Below, piece by piece: positions 30,787 to 40,486 of a stretch of DNA of 64,000 nucleotides. The notes beneath the pieces are model-generated. The model ran no database searches. It saw only the letters and a list, made by a program, of their open reading frames with translations, and was not told the DNA's origin. The number at the start of each line of letters is the position of its first letter. Within the stretch, counting starts at the first letter, position 1. Made by a program: the position numbers and the translations under genes. This stretch comes from Serratia liquefaciens (GTDB lineage: Bacteria > Pseudomonadota > Gammaproteobacteria > Enterobacterales > Enterobacteriaceae), in NCBI GenBank assembly GCA_012719855.1, contig JAAXZN010000001.1, forward strand, positions 62,001 to 126,000, in the 5' to 3' direction.

Positions 30787-31164
30787 AAGATTACTGTTTC
30801 CAATCCATTGAATTTAAAATGAGTTTTGACGCTGTTTTTCATCGTTAGGTTTCACGCCGTTTTACAAAAAATCACGCCTGCAGGCGGCCGCAGGGCGAGG
30901 TAAAGCCATTTATCAAACCGATCCCAAACGGAACGGAGGGCGCCGCGGCTACCGGCGATGGGGATCAATAAGCTTTTTATACCGACGCTATACTAGCCCA
31001 GCGGGTAATCCGCTGTCACAGGTAAAAATGGGGAGCGCTGCGCAAAGTGAGTTTGTAAGGCAAGATCGTTGCAGCGCACAGGACGCCGCTCGCGAAAGAT
31101 CATAATGCTCCACCTTTGACGGGCTTGAGGAGCTTATTCTCCCGCAAGCCCGGAAGGGAAAGTG
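30787..31164. other. Region between mutS start and accessory cluster
   Basis: 378 bp with no supported gene. It should hold the mutS promoter. A strong hairpin at 31120-31152 (CGGGCTTG/CAAGCCCG with inner GGAG/CTCC) lies 12 bp past the end of the beta-propeller gene; it lacks a U-run on either strand. Confidence 0.5.
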
Positions 31165-32175
31165 TCAGTCCGCAGCGGTGAGGGGCAGTTGGAGTTGATA
31201 GATGCGAAAGCTGTCGGGCACCTCGGCTGCGCGCCCAGGAAGCAGGCGGTGACGAATGCGCGATTCACTGACGAAAGCGCAGCCTTGTGGCGTGATATCC
31301 AGATTGACCGGTGACTCCATTCCTTCGCGAATCACTTCAATAGCGTGCATGCCCGCAGTGCCGGGGGACATAATCCGCAGGATCCTGCCCTGACCGCTTT
31401 TAATGCCATTTTCGAGTACGATCAGCGCGCCGTCCGGGGCTAATCCCATGCCGTCCGGATTCTCGATGGTGCGTGGCAGCTCTATTTCAGACAGCTTTGG
31501 CGTTTGTTCCCCATAGCTCAGGGTATAGAGCTTCCCGCTGCCGAAGTTGCTGATTGCCATGCTCCGATCGTTTATCAGGACAATACCTGCGGCACCGAGG
31601 CCACTTGGATCGGCCAGGCGTGGATCGCGAAAGATGATCTTAAACTCGCTCTCGCCCGGGCGTAGCCTCATGATGCTGCCCGCTTTGGTTTCAGTGACGT
31701 ACACCGTGCCATCTTTGCCGACGACCAGGTCATTGCCCATTCCCCCCTCAGGTAGCGTTAAACTTCGATTGATCGTGGCATCCGAGATATTGAGGGCGAA
31801 AATACGGTGAGGGCGGGTTTGGCCTGCCGGCAGGAAATCGGGAGAGTTTCCCCATAACAGACCACGCGGTTCATCCAGCCTCAGGGTGGTTGAGGAGAAA
31901 ACGGTGTCGGCCCCGGCAAAGAAGGTTTGCCAATTCTCGTTCGGACGTTTGCGCAGGATACGCCCACTGGTGATCAAGCCTACGTACAACGTTCCGTCAG
32001 AGGCACGGGCTATGCCATTTGGATAGCGCTCGCCAGGCGGTAGCTTCAGGCTGGTTGATGTGCAGGCGGGGGTTGAAATGGGTGCCGCGGAAACGGAAAC
32101 CGCAGGCATCATCATGGCTAACGCCAGGGCGGTTAATGCGACCCGTGCAGGGTGATATTTCAATAGGTTTAACAT
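31165..32175 (-). CDS. Secreted SMP-30/gluconolactonase-like beta-propeller protein
   Basis: The 336-residue product begins with a signal peptide (VALTALALAMMMPAVSVSA) and shows repeated strands typical of a six-bladed propeller (YPNGIARASDGTLYVG; GNDLVVGKDGTVYVTE; NPDGMGLAPDGALIVLE). Relatives hydrolyse sugar lactones or bind ligands. The ATG at 32175 follows an AGAGGC site; an in-frame upstream start overlapping the preceding gene is less likely. It is the last gene of a three-gene unit with an SDR and an aldo-keto reductase. Substrate unknown. Confidence 0.8.
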   Translation of the reverse strand: MLNLLKYHPARVALTALALAMMMPAVSVSAAPISTPACTSTSLKLPPGERYPNGIARASDGTLYVGLITSGRILRKRPNENWQTFFAGADTVFSSTTLRLDEPRGLLWGNSPDFLPAGQTRPHRIFALNISDATINRSLTLPEGGMGNDLVVGKDGTVYVTETKAGSIMRLRPGESEFKIIFRDPRLADPSGLGAAGIVLINDRSMAISNFGSGKLYTLSYGEQTPKLSEIELPRTIENPDGMGLAPDGALIVLENGIKSGQGRILRIMSPGTAGMHAIEVIREGMESPVNLDITPQGCAFVSESRIRHRLLPGRAAEVPDSFRIYQLQLPLTAAD

Positions 32176-32204
32176 GAAGCCTCTCTTGTTCTGGATGATG
32201 GGGG

Positions 32205-33176
32205 TTACCAACGCGGAGGGCGAATTTGCTCTTTCATGGGGGCTTCAAGCGATGCGATTTCCTGACTGGACAGCGTGAGAGACAGCGCCTTAAGGGCATC
32301 CTGGAGATGGTGCGATTTGGACATGCCCACAATGGGGGCCGCGACCGCCGTTTTGGACACCAGCCAGGCGAGGGATACCTGAGCCGCAGGCACTCCCCGA
32401 ACGGCGGCGATGCTTTCGACGGCCTGGATGGATTGCTCTACTTCGCTTCTTCCACCGTACCAGCGTGGGCTTTGTTCGTCAGTTTCGGCGCGTATTGTGC
32501 CGGATCCCTTTGCTCCGGCCAGCGTGCCGCGAGCCAACGGCGACCAGGGTGTAAGGCCAATACCTTCCTCCTGACACAGCGGAATTAAATCCAGTTCATC
32601 TTCGCGCGTGATCAGGTTGTACTGATTTTGCATGGAAATAAAGGGGGCCAATTTATTATGGCGCTGAAAATCCAGCATTTTCATAAAGCGCCAGGCATGC
32701 ATGGAAGACGCCCCGAGGTAACGGATCTTGCCGGCACGCACCAAGGTATCGAGCGTGTCGGCCGTTTCCTCAATCGGCGTTTCCTCATCGAAGCGGTGCA
32801 TGACGAACAGGTCTATATAGTCCGTCCCCAGACGCTGTAGAGAAGCCTCGACGCTCTGAATGATATGTTTGCGCGACAGACCGCGGCTGTTGGGATGTTC
32901 GCTCGTAGGGAAGAACGCCTTGGTGGCTATCACCATATCCTCCCGGCGAGCAAAGTCTTTCAACGCACGGCCGAGAATGCGTTCGCTTTCGCCTGCGGAG
33001 TAAATATTGGCGGTATCGAAAAAGTTAATTCCGGCTTCCAGCGCGTCACGGATAAAAGGGCGGGCTTGGGCTTCGGGTAATACCCAGGGCCGCCAGGCGG
33101 GATCCCCATAGGTCATGCAGCCCAGACAGAGTCGGGAAACTTTCAGGCCACTGTTACCAAGGCGAACGTAGTTCAT
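32205..33176 (-). CDS. Aldo/keto reductase
   Basis: A cytosolic NADPH-dependent oxidoreductase of 323 residues. The catalytic tetrad D54, Y59, K86 and H127 is present (FFDTANIYSAGESE; VIATKAFF; LFVMHRFD), as is the C-terminal cofactor motif APIVGMSKSHHL. Sequence style is close to the YajO/tas-like group. Two adjacent ATGs (33179, 33176) follow an AAGGA site; the second has better spacing. It lies between the SDR and the propeller gene. Substrate unknown. Confidence 0.88.
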   Translation of the reverse strand: MNYVRLGNSGLKVSRLCLGCMTYGDPAWRPWVLPEAQARPFIRDALEAGINFFDTANIYSAGESERILGRALKDFARREDMVIATKAFFPTSEHPNSRGLSRKHIIQSVEASLQRLGTDYIDLFVMHRFDEETPIEETADTLDTLVRAGKIRYLGASSMHAWRFMKMLDFQRHNKLAPFISMQNQYNLITREDELDLIPLCQEEGIGLTPWSPLARGTLAGAKGSGTIRAETDEQSPRWYGGRSEVEQSIQAVESIAAVRGVPAAQVSLAWLVSKTAVAAPIVGMSKSHHLQDALKALSLTLSSQEIASLEAPMKEQIRPPRW

Positions 33177-33222
33177 CATTTTTCCTTCTGAGGTGCGGAT
33201 TAAGGGGCGGCATGCTTGCCTT

Positions 33223-34026
33223 TCAACGCATTCCGGCGATGGTGTAGCCACCGTCGACCAGCAGGCTTTGGCCGGTAATAAAGCGGGCGTCATCCGTTGA
33301 AAGCCACACGGCGACATCAGCGATATCTTCAGGCAGGCCGAGGCGTTGAGTGGGCGTGTGGGCGATAAACGGCGTGAAGGCGGAAGGATCAGAGATGCTG
33401 CTATGGGCCATCGGCGTATCGATAATGCCGGGGTTGATGTTATTGATGCGGATAGCTTTTTCGCCATATTCAAGCGCTACCGCACGGATCAGTGCATCGA
33501 GGGCCCCTTTGCTGGCGGAATAACTTGATGAGCCGGCAAGCGCGCCTTTGGCTAGCCAGGAGGAAGTGTTGACGATCACGCCGCCTGAATTCTGCGACAG
33601 AAATGTTTCGACCTGGTATTTAATCGAGAGCCACACGCCCCGGAGATTGGTGGCTATCACCGCGTCGAAATCCGCGCTGGTTTGCTGATGAATGGGGACG
33701 AAGTTACCGAGAATGCCGGCATTGTTGAAGGCGATATCCAGCCGTCCGTAGTGAGCCGTCACCGTGGCGAGCAGGCGGCGGATATCCTCTTCCTGCGTAA
33801 TGTCCGCCACCACGGCCAGCGCGTCGCCGCCCTCTTTGATCACGTCGAGCCGGGTGGCCTCGATTTCTGCCCAACGCCGCCCGGCCAGCACCACTTTGGC
33901 TCCTTCACGGGCATAGGCCAGGACGGCGGCGCGCCCGATGCCGGTGCCCCCTCCGGTGACCAGAACGACTTTTTCTTGCAGACGTTTGCGCAGCGGCGTT
34001 TGTACTGAATCAGCATATTGAGCCAT
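33223..34026 (-). CDS. Short-chain dehydrogenase/reductase
   Basis: A classical SDR of 267 residues with cofactor motif TGGGTGIG (24-31), NNAG (101-104), catalytic Ser near 155 and Y169-x3-K173 (YSASK). It probably oxidises or reduces a secondary alcohol or sugar. It is first of the SDR / AKR / beta-propeller unit and is divergent from a LysR regulator gene, which likely controls it. Confidence 0.9.
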   Translation of the reverse strand: MAQYADSVQTPLRKRLQEKVVLVTGGGTGIGRAAVLAYAREGAKVVLAGRRWAEIEATRLDVIKEGGDALAVVADITQEEDIRRLLATVTAHYGRLDIAFNNAGILGNFVPIHQQTSADFDAVIATNLRGVWLSIKYQVETFLSQNSGGVIVNTSSWLAKGALAGSSSYSASKGALDALIRAVALEYGEKAIRINNINPGIIDTPMAHSSISDPSAFTPFIAHTPTQRLGLPEDIADVAVWLSTDDARFITGQSLLVDGGYTIAGMR

Positions 34027-34078
34027 GGCGTTAATACCGGGTAATTGAACACTTCACCATGCTATGTTGTTGCCATAT

Positions 34079-34090
34079 GGATAACTATCC
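34079..34090. promoter_or_regulatory. Candidate LysR operator
   Basis: GGATA-AC-TATCC is an inverted repeat in the 106-bp divergent region between the SDR gene and the LysR gene. LysR regulators commonly bind such sites near divergent promoters. It is inferred from position only. Confidence 0.4.
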
Positions 34091-34132
34091 GTTAAAAATT
34101 CATCTCACTATTAAATTATTTATATCAATCTA

Positions 34133-35047
34133 ATGAAAAAAACCGACCTGTCAGGGCTGGTGGTCTTCGTGGCTATTGCCAAAGAACGCAGTTTCAGGCG
34201 AGCCGCAGCCAAGCTTGGTGTGACGCCACCCACCCTTAGCCACACCATGCGCGAGCTGGAGGCTCAGGTCGGCATTCGTTTGTTGAATCGAACCACGCGT
34301 AATGTGTCGACGACCGAGGCGGGTGAGCATTTGTTGGCGAAGCTGGCGCCGGCGTTTACGGACATCGATACCGCTTTGGAAGGCTTGAATGGCTTTCGCG
34401 ACCAACCCCAGGGGCTGGTCAGGATCAATGCCCCCCGAACGGCCATCGAGCTGGCGCTGGTACCGCATTTGGGGCGCCTGGCGCGCGATTATCCCGGTAT
34501 TACGCTGGAAATTGTGGCGGAGGAGGGGTTTGCCAATATTGTGGAACAAGGCTTCGATGCGGGCATCAGGCTTGGTGAAGACCTGCATAACGATATGCGA
34601 GCCGTACGGGTTACGCCGGATTTGCGGTTTGCCATCGTCGCCACGCCTGAATATTTTCAGCGCTATGGCAGGCCTGAGCATCCCGAAGATTTATTGAATC
34701 ATCGTTGTATCGGATGGCGCAAGATTGCTTCGGGCGAGCTCCACAAATGGCATTTTAAAAAAGGTGACCAAATGCTTTCGGTGACGGTGAACAGCCCGCT
34801 GGTGCTTGATGATGCCAGGCTGATGCTGCAAGCCGCATTAACCCATGCCGGTATCGCCTTCGCGATAGAGCAGGAAGTGCGCGAGCACCTTGCTGCAGGG
34901 CGTCTGGAGCAAGTTATGGCCGAGTGGTGCGCGCCGTTCCCAGGCTTTTATCTCTATTACCCGAATCGCAGAAACCACTCGGTGGCATTGTCTACCGTCA
35001 TTAATGTGGTGCGCTATCCCAGCCAGACAGGCCATGACGAAGAGTAA
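34133..35047 (+). CDS. LysR-family transcriptional regulator
   Basis: A 304-residue regulator. The N-terminal helix-turn-helix (SFRRAAAKLGVTPPTLSHTMRELE, in two helices) and the co-inducer-binding domain (about 90-295) are intact. The style is that of the group often paired with oxidoreductases. It is divergent from the SDR/AKR/propeller unit and is its probable regulator. Confidence 0.93.
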   Translation: MKKTDLSGLVVFVAIAKERSFRRAAAKLGVTPPTLSHTMRELEAQVGIRLLNRTTRNVSTTEAGEHLLAKLAPAFTDIDTALEGLNGFRDQPQGLVRINAPRTAIELALVPHLGRLARDYPGITLEIVAEEGFANIVEQGFDAGIRLGEDLHNDMRAVRVTPDLRFAIVATPEYFQRYGRPEHPEDLLNHRCIGWRKIASGELHKWHFKKGDQMLSVTVNSPLVLDDARLMLQAALTHAGIAFAIEQEVREHLAAGRLEQVMAEWCAPFPGFYLYYPNRRNHSVALSTVINVVRYPSQTGHDEE

Positions 35048-35530
35048 TGCTTGCCCGTTAGCCAATCTTGCCGGTTCAAAAAAACTCTCATTCCCGCCGC
35101 TTTTTCGTCGGTCTTTACGCCAGCCCTTGGTGACAGGTTCTTATCAAGGGCGAACTATTCTCTGCTCACTTATTCCCCGTTGCACGATCCCGCGAGAAGA
35201 ATAATCCATAAATACTCTGCATGTTTATAACGCATTGTTTATAATTGGTATTTGTTTATTTTCGATGAATTTATTCGATAATTTAAGGTTATTTGTGAGC
35301 CCGATCACACTAATTTTTTATGCAAAATGTGAAGAGGGTCAATCGGGAAGGTCAAGGAGAGACGGTTCTTTCTGTCGACAGCTTACCGGTCCGCTCCGAT
35401 GCCTCCGTATACTGTTCTCAACCAGGGCAGAGCAACGGAAATTTTCATAAGGAATGTGCGTGAGGCAATCGCTATTGCATCTGGCAAACAAATGACACGG
35501 GGCTTTTTTGATTATCTTGAGGGATTGGGT
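35048..35530 (+). other. Regulatory region before the chb operon
   Basis: 483 bp with no supported gene. It contains direct repeats TGTTTATAA at 35222-35230 and 35236-35244 and a perfect CRP site at 35294-35309. Sites for ChbR or NagC, which control the E. coli operon, could not be placed by eye. Confidence 0.5.
35294..35309. promoter_or_regulatory. CRP-cAMP binding site
   Basis: TGTGA-GCCCGA-TCACA matches the CRP consensus in both half-sites. It lies about 220 bp upstream of chbB, consistent with catabolite control of the operon. Confidence 0.8.
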
Positions 35531-35848
35531 ATGGAAAAGAAAAAAATCTATCTGTTTTGTTCTGCCGGTATGTCGACTTCCCTGCTGGTTTCAAAAATGA
35601 AGGCGCAGGCCGAGAAGTACGAGGTGCCGGTAATCATTGCCGCTTATCCTGAGGCGCTGGCCGCAGAAAAGGGCGCTGAGGCAGATTTGATACTGCTGGG
35701 GCCGCAGATTGCCTATACGTTAGCCGAAGTACAAAAACAGTTGCCCAATAAGCCCGTCGAAGTGATCGACTCCGCTTTATACGGCAAGCTCGATGGCCTT
35801 GGGGTGTTGAAGGCCGCGGTCGCCACCATAAAAAAAGCTAACCAATAA
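35531..35848 (+). CDS. chbB: PTS chitobiose/cellobiose-specific EIIB component
   Basis: Carries phosphate from EIIA to the incoming disaccharide. The 105 residues (E. coli 106) hold the phospho-accepting Cys10 in [10 protein letters not shown], and the C-terminal half is near-identical to E. coli ChbB. The ATG at 35531 is preceded by GAGG; a longer in-frame start at 35399 is not supported. chbC follows after 11 nt. Confidence 0.93.
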   Translation: MEKKKIYLFCSAGMSTSLLVSKMKAQAEKYEVPVIIAAYPEALAAEKGAEADLILLGPQIAYTLAEVQKQLPNKPVEVIDSALYGKLDGLGVLKAAVATIKKANQ

Positions 35849-35859
35849 AGGGGTCTGCC

Positions 35860-37221
35860 GTGAATACGTTAATTGCCTCGTTGGAAAAGGTCATACTGCC
35901 TTTTGCCGTGAAAATTGGTAAACAGCCCCATGTTAATGCCATCAAAAACGGGTTCATTCGATTAATGCCGCTGACGTTGACCGGGGCGATGTTCGTTCTG
36001 ATCAACAACGTATTCCTCAGTTTCGGCGAAGGCTCGTTCTTCTTTTCATTGGGGGTACGGCTGGATGCGTCCACCATTGAAACGCTAAACAGCCTGAAGA
36101 CCATCGGTGGCAGCGTTTATAACGGCACCCTGGGGATTATGTCCCTGATGACGCCCTTCTTTATCAGTATGGCTTTAGCGGAGGAACGTAAGGTTGACCC
36201 GCTGGCGGCCGCGCTGCTGGCGGTTGCCGCCTTTATGACGGTAACGCCGTTCAGCGTCGGAGAGGCTTATGCCGTCGGTGCTAACTGGCTTGGCGGCGCC
36301 AACATCATTTCCGGCATGGTGATCGGCCTGGTGGTGGCGGAGATGTTTACCTTTGTGGTGCGCCGCAACTGGGTCATCAGCCTGCCTGACAGCGTACCTT
36401 CTTCCGTATCTCGCTCGTTCTCCGCACTGATCCCCGGCTTCCTGATCCTGTCGATCATGGGCGTGATTGCCTATTGCCTGACGCTGTGGGGAACCAACTT
36501 CCACCAGATCATTATGGACAGCATCTCGGCTCCGCTGGCGAAAATGGGCAGCGTGGTCGGCTGGGTGTATGTGATGTTCTCCTCGCTGTTGTGGTTTTTC
36601 GGGGTGCATGGTTCTATGGCGCTCGCCGCGCTGGACAGCGGCATCATGACGCCATTCGCGCTGGAAAACGTAGAGCTTTACAACAAGTATGGTTCGGTCG
36701 AAGCCGCCGTTGCCGCAGGCAAAGAGTTCCACATGTGGGCGAAGCCTTTCGTCGACTCCTATATCTATCTGGGGGGAACCGGGTCTACGCTGGGGCTGAT
36801 TATCGCCATCTTTATCGCCTCGCGCCGTGAAGATTATCGTCAGGTCGCCAAGCTGGCTACCCCGTCGGGCATCTTCCAGATCAACGAACCTATCCTGTTC
36901 GGCCTGCCGGTGATCATGAACCCGGTGATGTTTATCCCGTTCATCCTGGTTCAACCGGTATTGACGATCATCACCACGGTGGCCTACTACACGGGAATGA
37001 TCCCGCCGATCACCAACATTGCACCCTGGACCATGCCGGTGGGCCTGGGGGCGTTCTTCAACACCAACGGCAGTATCGTCGCCATGTTGCTGAGCTTCTT
37101 CAACCTGGGCGTGGCGACCTTGATTTACCTGCCGTTTGTGATGATTTCCAACAAGGCGCAGAGCCAGATCGATCAGGCTACCGAAAGCGAAGAAGACATC
37201 GCCAAGGCGCTGAAATTCTAA
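35860..37221 (+). CDS. chbC: PTS chitobiose/cellobiose-specific EIIC permease
   Basis: A membrane permease of 453 residues (E. coli 452) with about ten hydrophobic segments. It closely follows E. coli ChbC from the N-terminus ([20 protein letters not shown]) to the end ([10 protein letters not shown]). Family motifs include [12 protein letters not shown] and the substrate-site region near WFFGVHG. No chbA follows, unlike E. coli. Confidence 0.94.
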   Translation: MNTLIASLEKVILPFAVKIGKQPHVNAIKNGFIRLMPLTLTGAMFVLINNVFLSFGEGSFFFSLGVRLDASTIETLNSLKTIGGSVYNGTLGIMSLMTPFFISMALAEERKVDPLAAALLAVAAFMTVTPFSVGEAYAVGANWLGGANIISGMVIGLVVAEMFTFVVRRNWVISLPDSVPSSVSRSFSALIPGFLILSIMGVIAYCLTLWGTNFHQIIMDSISAPLAKMGSVVGWVYVMFSSLLWFFGVHGSMALAALDSGIMTPFALENVELYNKYGSVEAAVAAGKEFHMWAKPFVDSYIYLGGTGSTLGLIIAIFIASRREDYRQVAKLATPSGIFQINEPILFGLPVIMNPVMFIPFILVQPVLTIITTVAYYTGMIPPITNIAPWTMPVGLGAFFNTNGSIVAMLLSFFNLGVATLIYLPFVMISNKAQSQIDQATESEEDIAKALKF

Positions 37222-37269
37222 CTGTCAGTCCGGGGCAGCCGTTGCTGCCCCGGTTTTAGGGGCGTTTGG

Positions 37270-38655
37270 ATGAAATATCAATTTGCTGACGATTTCTGGT
37301 GGGGAAGCGCGACCTCTGCGCCGCAGTCGGAAGGGGCCTCTGCACGGGATGGCAAAAGTCAGAACATCTTCGATTACTGGTATGACATTGCGCCAGAACG
37401 CTTTCATCATCAGGTCGGTCCGTCCGAGGCATCCACCTTTTATGACCATTTCCAGCAAGATATCCTGCTGTTAAAAAAGCTTGGGCATAACACCTTCAGA
37501 ACCTCCATCTCCTGGTCACGGTTGATCCCGGATGGGGAAGGCGAGGTGAACCCGAAAGCCGTCGCTTTCTATAACGCGCTTATCGATGGCCTGCTGGCTG
37601 AGGGCATTACGCCGTTTATCAACCTTTACCATTTTGACATGCCGATGTGCATGCAGCGAAAAGGCGGCTGGGAAAGCCGGGCGGTGGTGGAAGCCTACGC
37701 CCGCTACGCCAAAACCTGTTTCAGCCTGTTCGGCGATCGCGTCACTCATTGGTTTACTTTTAACGAGCCGATTGTGCCGGTCGAAGCGGGCTATCTGAAT
37801 GACCTGCATTATCCTTGCGTGGTTGATTTTAAAAGGGCCGTCGCGGTGGCTTACCACAGCGTGCTGGCCCATGCCAAAGCGGTGAAGGCGTTCAGGGCGC
37901 TGGGCCATCAAGGTGCGATTGGCATTATTTTGAACCTGAGCCCGACTTACCCTCGTTCGAACAGCCGGGAAGATGGCGTGGCCGCCCATCATGCGGATCT
38001 GTTGCTGAACAAAAGCTTCCTCGATCCTGTGACCAAAGGGCGTTATCCACAAGATCTGGTGGATATACTGCGGGCCAATGATTTATTGCCACAAACGGCA
38101 CCGGAGGACGCACAGCTGATTGCCGACGGCGTGGTGGATATTCTGGGCGTCAATTACTACCAACCGCGCAGGGTTAAAGCGAAAGAAGGCTACCGGGCCG
38201 ACGCACCCGTGACGATGCCGGAAGATCTGTTCAGCTATTACGACATGCCTGGCCGCAAGATCAATCCGCATCGGGGCTGGGAAATCTATGAAAAAGGGCT
38301 GTATGACATCCTGATGGACCTGAAGGAAAACTACGGCAACATTCCCTGCTATATTTCAGAAAACGGCATGGGCGTAGAGGGTGAAGAGGCCTTTATCGGC
38401 CCTGCTGGGCGGGTGGAGGACGATTATCGGATCGACTTTATCCGCGATCATCTGAAATGGCTGCATCAGGCGCTGTCGGAGGGTTCCAACTGCAAAGGTT
38501 ATCATTTGTGGACCTTTATCGACTGCTGGTCCTGGCTTAATGCCTACAAGAATCGCTATGGGTTAGTTCGGCTCGAGCGGGAGAGCCAACAGCGCACGCT
38601 GAAGAAAAGTGGCTATTGGTTTGCCGAGACGGCCCGGCAGAACGGCTTTGATTAA
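37270..38655 (+). CDS. 6-phospho-beta-glucosidase, glycoside hydrolase family 1
   Basis: Cleaves imported phosphorylated beta-glucosides or similar disaccharides in the cytoplasm. The 461 residues show the GH1 acid/base Glu166 (TFNEP) and nucleophile Glu364 (YISENGMG), plus the N-terminal [14 protein letters not shown] motif. In E. coli the hydrolase of this operon is ChbF, a GH4 enzyme of a different fold, so the operon has exchanged its hydrolase. This hints at a substrate such as cellobiose rather than chitobiose. It lies between chbC and chbR. Confidence 0.93.
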   Translation: MKYQFADDFWWGSATSAPQSEGASARDGKSQNIFDYWYDIAPERFHHQVGPSEASTFYDHFQQDILLLKKLGHNTFRTSISWSRLIPDGEGEVNPKAVAFYNALIDGLLAEGITPFINLYHFDMPMCMQRKGGWESRAVVEAYARYAKTCFSLFGDRVTHWFTFNEPIVPVEAGYLNDLHYPCVVDFKRAVAVAYHSVLAHAKAVKAFRALGHQGAIGIILNLSPTYPRSNSREDGVAAHHADLLLNKSFLDPVTKGRYPQDLVDILRANDLLPQTAPEDAQLIADGVVDILGVNYYQPRRVKAKEGYRADAPVTMPEDLFSYYDMPGRKINPHRGWEIYEKGLYDILMDLKENYGNIPCYISENGMGVEGEEAFIGPAGRVEDDYRIDFIRDHLKWLHQALSEGSNCKGYHLWTFIDCWSWLNAYKNRYGLVRLERESQQRTLKKSGYWFAETARQNGFD

Positions 38656-38669
38656 CGGGAGCGCATGCG

Positions 38670-39518
38670 ATGTCTGAGAGCCTGGTTTCGCTGAATGCGA
38701 ACGACGTTAAGCTGATTCGGGAGCAGGATTTCTTTAACTGCAAAGATTTCCATTTGTTTATTTATAACAAGGTGGAAAGCGCCACCGGGCTGCATCAGCA
38801 CGATTACTACGAGTTCACCATCGTCCTGAGCGGCAAATGTTATCAGGAGATCAACGGCAAGCGCGTGCTGCTGGAACGGGGCGATTTTGTCTTTATCCCC
38901 ATTGGTTCGCGCCATCAGAGCTTTTATGAGTTCGGCGCCGCGAAAATCTTCAATGTGGCGGTTGGCAAGGTGTTCTTCGAAGAGAACTATTTGCAGCAAC
39001 TGCCACGCTGTTTTGTCGCCTCTCAGGCCTACAGCCTGAAGAATGAATTCCTCGCCTACATCGAGTCGGTGGTGGGTTCCCCGCAGTTTCGTGAGGATGA
39101 TTTTGCTGAATTCCTGGAAACGCTAACCTTTTATATCATCAGCCGCATTCGTCACTACAAGGAAGAGAGCGGCGAGGGGGACGATATCCCGCAGTGGCTG
39201 AAAAACACCCTGGCCGGCATGCATGATAAAGCCATGTTTGGTGAAAAGGCGCTGCTCAATATGGTGGAGCTGTCGGGAAAAACGCAGGAGTACCTGACCC
39301 GGGCTATGCGGCGCTATTACCATAAAACGCCGATGCAGGTGATTAATGAAATTCGCATCAACTTTGCCAAAACGCAGCTTGAAGTCACCAACTATTCGGT
39401 TTCGGATATTGCCTTCGACTCCGGCTATGGCGACGTGAGTCTGTTTATTAAAAACTTTAAAAGACTCACTGAAGTGACGCCGGGGAATTACCGAAAAAAG
39501 TTCTACGGCCCTGTTTAG
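38670..39518 (+). CDS. chbR: AraC-family regulator of the chb operon
   Basis: A 282-residue regulator with an N-terminal cupin (about 30-110, [14 protein letters not shown]) and a C-terminal AraC double helix-turn-helix (about 185-280, [22 protein letters not shown]). Length and layout match ChbR, which represses or activates chb with CRP and NagC. Encoded inside the operon, 14 nt after the glycosidase. Confidence 0.9.
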   Translation: MSESLVSLNANDVKLIREQDFFNCKDFHLFIYNKVESATGLHQHDYYEFTIVLSGKCYQEINGKRVLLERGDFVFIPIGSRHQSFYEFGAAKIFNVAVGKVFFEENYLQQLPRCFVASQAYSLKNEFLAYIESVVGSPQFREDDFAEFLETLTFYIISRIRHYKEESGEGDDIPQWLKNTLAGMHDKAMFGEKALLNMVELSGKTQEYLTRAMRRYYHKTPMQVINEIRINFAKTQLEVTNYSVSDIAFDSGYGDVSLFIKNFKRLTEVTPGNYRKKFYGPV

Positions 39519-39606
39519 GGCCGATCCCGATAAGCATTAACGCCGATATTCCGAATGCCTTTCAGGCCGCCAATAGCCTGATGAAATAAATTTCTTTGCT
39601 TAAGCG

Positions 39607-39643
39607 AAGGGGAATTGCCGTACCTGACGGACGGTATTCCCTT
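39607..39643 (+). repeat. Hairpin between chbR and chbG
   Basis: An interrupted stem of AAGGG/CCCTT, GAAT/ATTC and CCGT/ACGG around a loop near CCTGACGG. It lacks a U-run, so it may protect or attenuate rather than end the transcript before chbG. Confidence 0.4.
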
Positions 39644-39671
39644 GCCAAAAATTTGTTAAATGGATGCCAAA

Positions 39672-40433
39672 ATGGAAAAGTTACTGATAGTGAATGCCGA
39701 CGATTTTGGTCTGAGCAAGGGACAGAACTATGGGGTGATTGAGGCGTTTCACTATGGGGTGGTCACTTCAACCACGGCAATGGTGAACAGCCCGGACGTA
39801 CGGCATGCCGCCAGCCTCAGCCGGCTTTATCCTGGACTGCAGATCGGCCTGCACTTTGTGCTGACTCACGGGCATCCGTTGACGGCCATGCCTTCGCTGG
39901 TCAACGAACGCGGAGAACTGGGCAAGTGGTTATGGGAAAGGGCAGAGTCTGCGCTGCTGAGCATGGACGAAATCTACGATGAGTTGGTGAGCCAATACGA
40001 CAGGTTCGTGGCAGTGTTTGGCAAAGCGCCGACGCATATCGACAGCCACCACCACGTGCATATGCTGCCGCAGATTTACCCGCTGGTGGAGGCGTTTGCA
40101 CAGTCCCGCTCGATCCCGCTGCGCATTGGGCGCCAGGAAGTTGAGCGGCAAGATATTCCATTGCGGTATGACCGCAGTACCGAGTGGTTTGATGCGGGTT
40201 TTTATGGCGAAGCGATATCCGAAGCGCTGTTTTTACAGGTGCTCGATCGTGCCGATCAACGTGGTGCCAAGTCGGTGGAGATGATGTGCCACCCGGCGTT
40301 CCTGGATAACACTATTTTGGCGAGCAAATATTGCTACCCACGGCTTGCCGAAGTGGACGTTCTGACTTCGCCTGGCATGAAAAACGCCATCGCGGAACGC
40401 GGTTACCGTCTGGGATCTTTCCTCGATCTGTGA
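39672..40433 (+). CDS. chbG: Chitooligosaccharide deacetylase (YdjC family)
   Basis: In E. coli ChbG removes one acetyl group from chitobiose-phosphate so that it can induce ChbR and be cleaved by ChbF. The product is about 253 residues. Metal-site motifs [14 protein letters not shown] and [11 protein letters not shown] are intact, as is the C-terminal [13 protein letters not shown] 39672 gives [13 protein letters not shown], aligning with E. coli; ATG 39660 is possible, and neither has a strong ribosome binding site. Its presence argues the operon still handles N-acetylated sugars. Confidence 0.92.
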   Translation: MEKLLIVNADDFGLSKGQNYGVIEAFHYGVVTSTTAMVNSPDVRHAASLSRLYPGLQIGLHFVLTHGHPLTAMPSLVNERGELGKWLWERAESALLSMDEIYDELVSQYDRFVAVFGKAPTHIDSHHHVHMLPQIYPLVEAFAQSRSIPLRIGRQEVERQDIPLRYDRSTEWFDAGFYGEAISEALFLQVLDRADQRGAKSVEMMCHPAFLDNTILASKYCYPRLAEVDVLTSPGMKNAIAERGYRLGSFLDL

Positions 40434-40437
40434 CAAG

Positions 40438-40486
40438 CCCATCGGATACCGCGATGGCCCGCTTAAAGCATTGAGTGGGCCTTTTT
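40438..40486 (+). terminator. Terminator of chbG, overlapping the convergent MFS stop
   Basis: GGCCC (40456-40460) pairs with GGGCC (40477-40481) and TTTTT follows. An adjoining CCATCG/CGATGG stem lies just upstream. The 3' end of the MFS gene lies inside the hairpin, so the genes end tail to tail. Confidence 0.65.

Noticed and set aside
32205-33473. Long 422-residue version of the aldo-keto reductase
   Set aside because: The extra N-terminal part overlaps the upstream SDR gene in another frame and lacks family similarity; the AKR fold begins at MNYVRLGNSGLKVSR.
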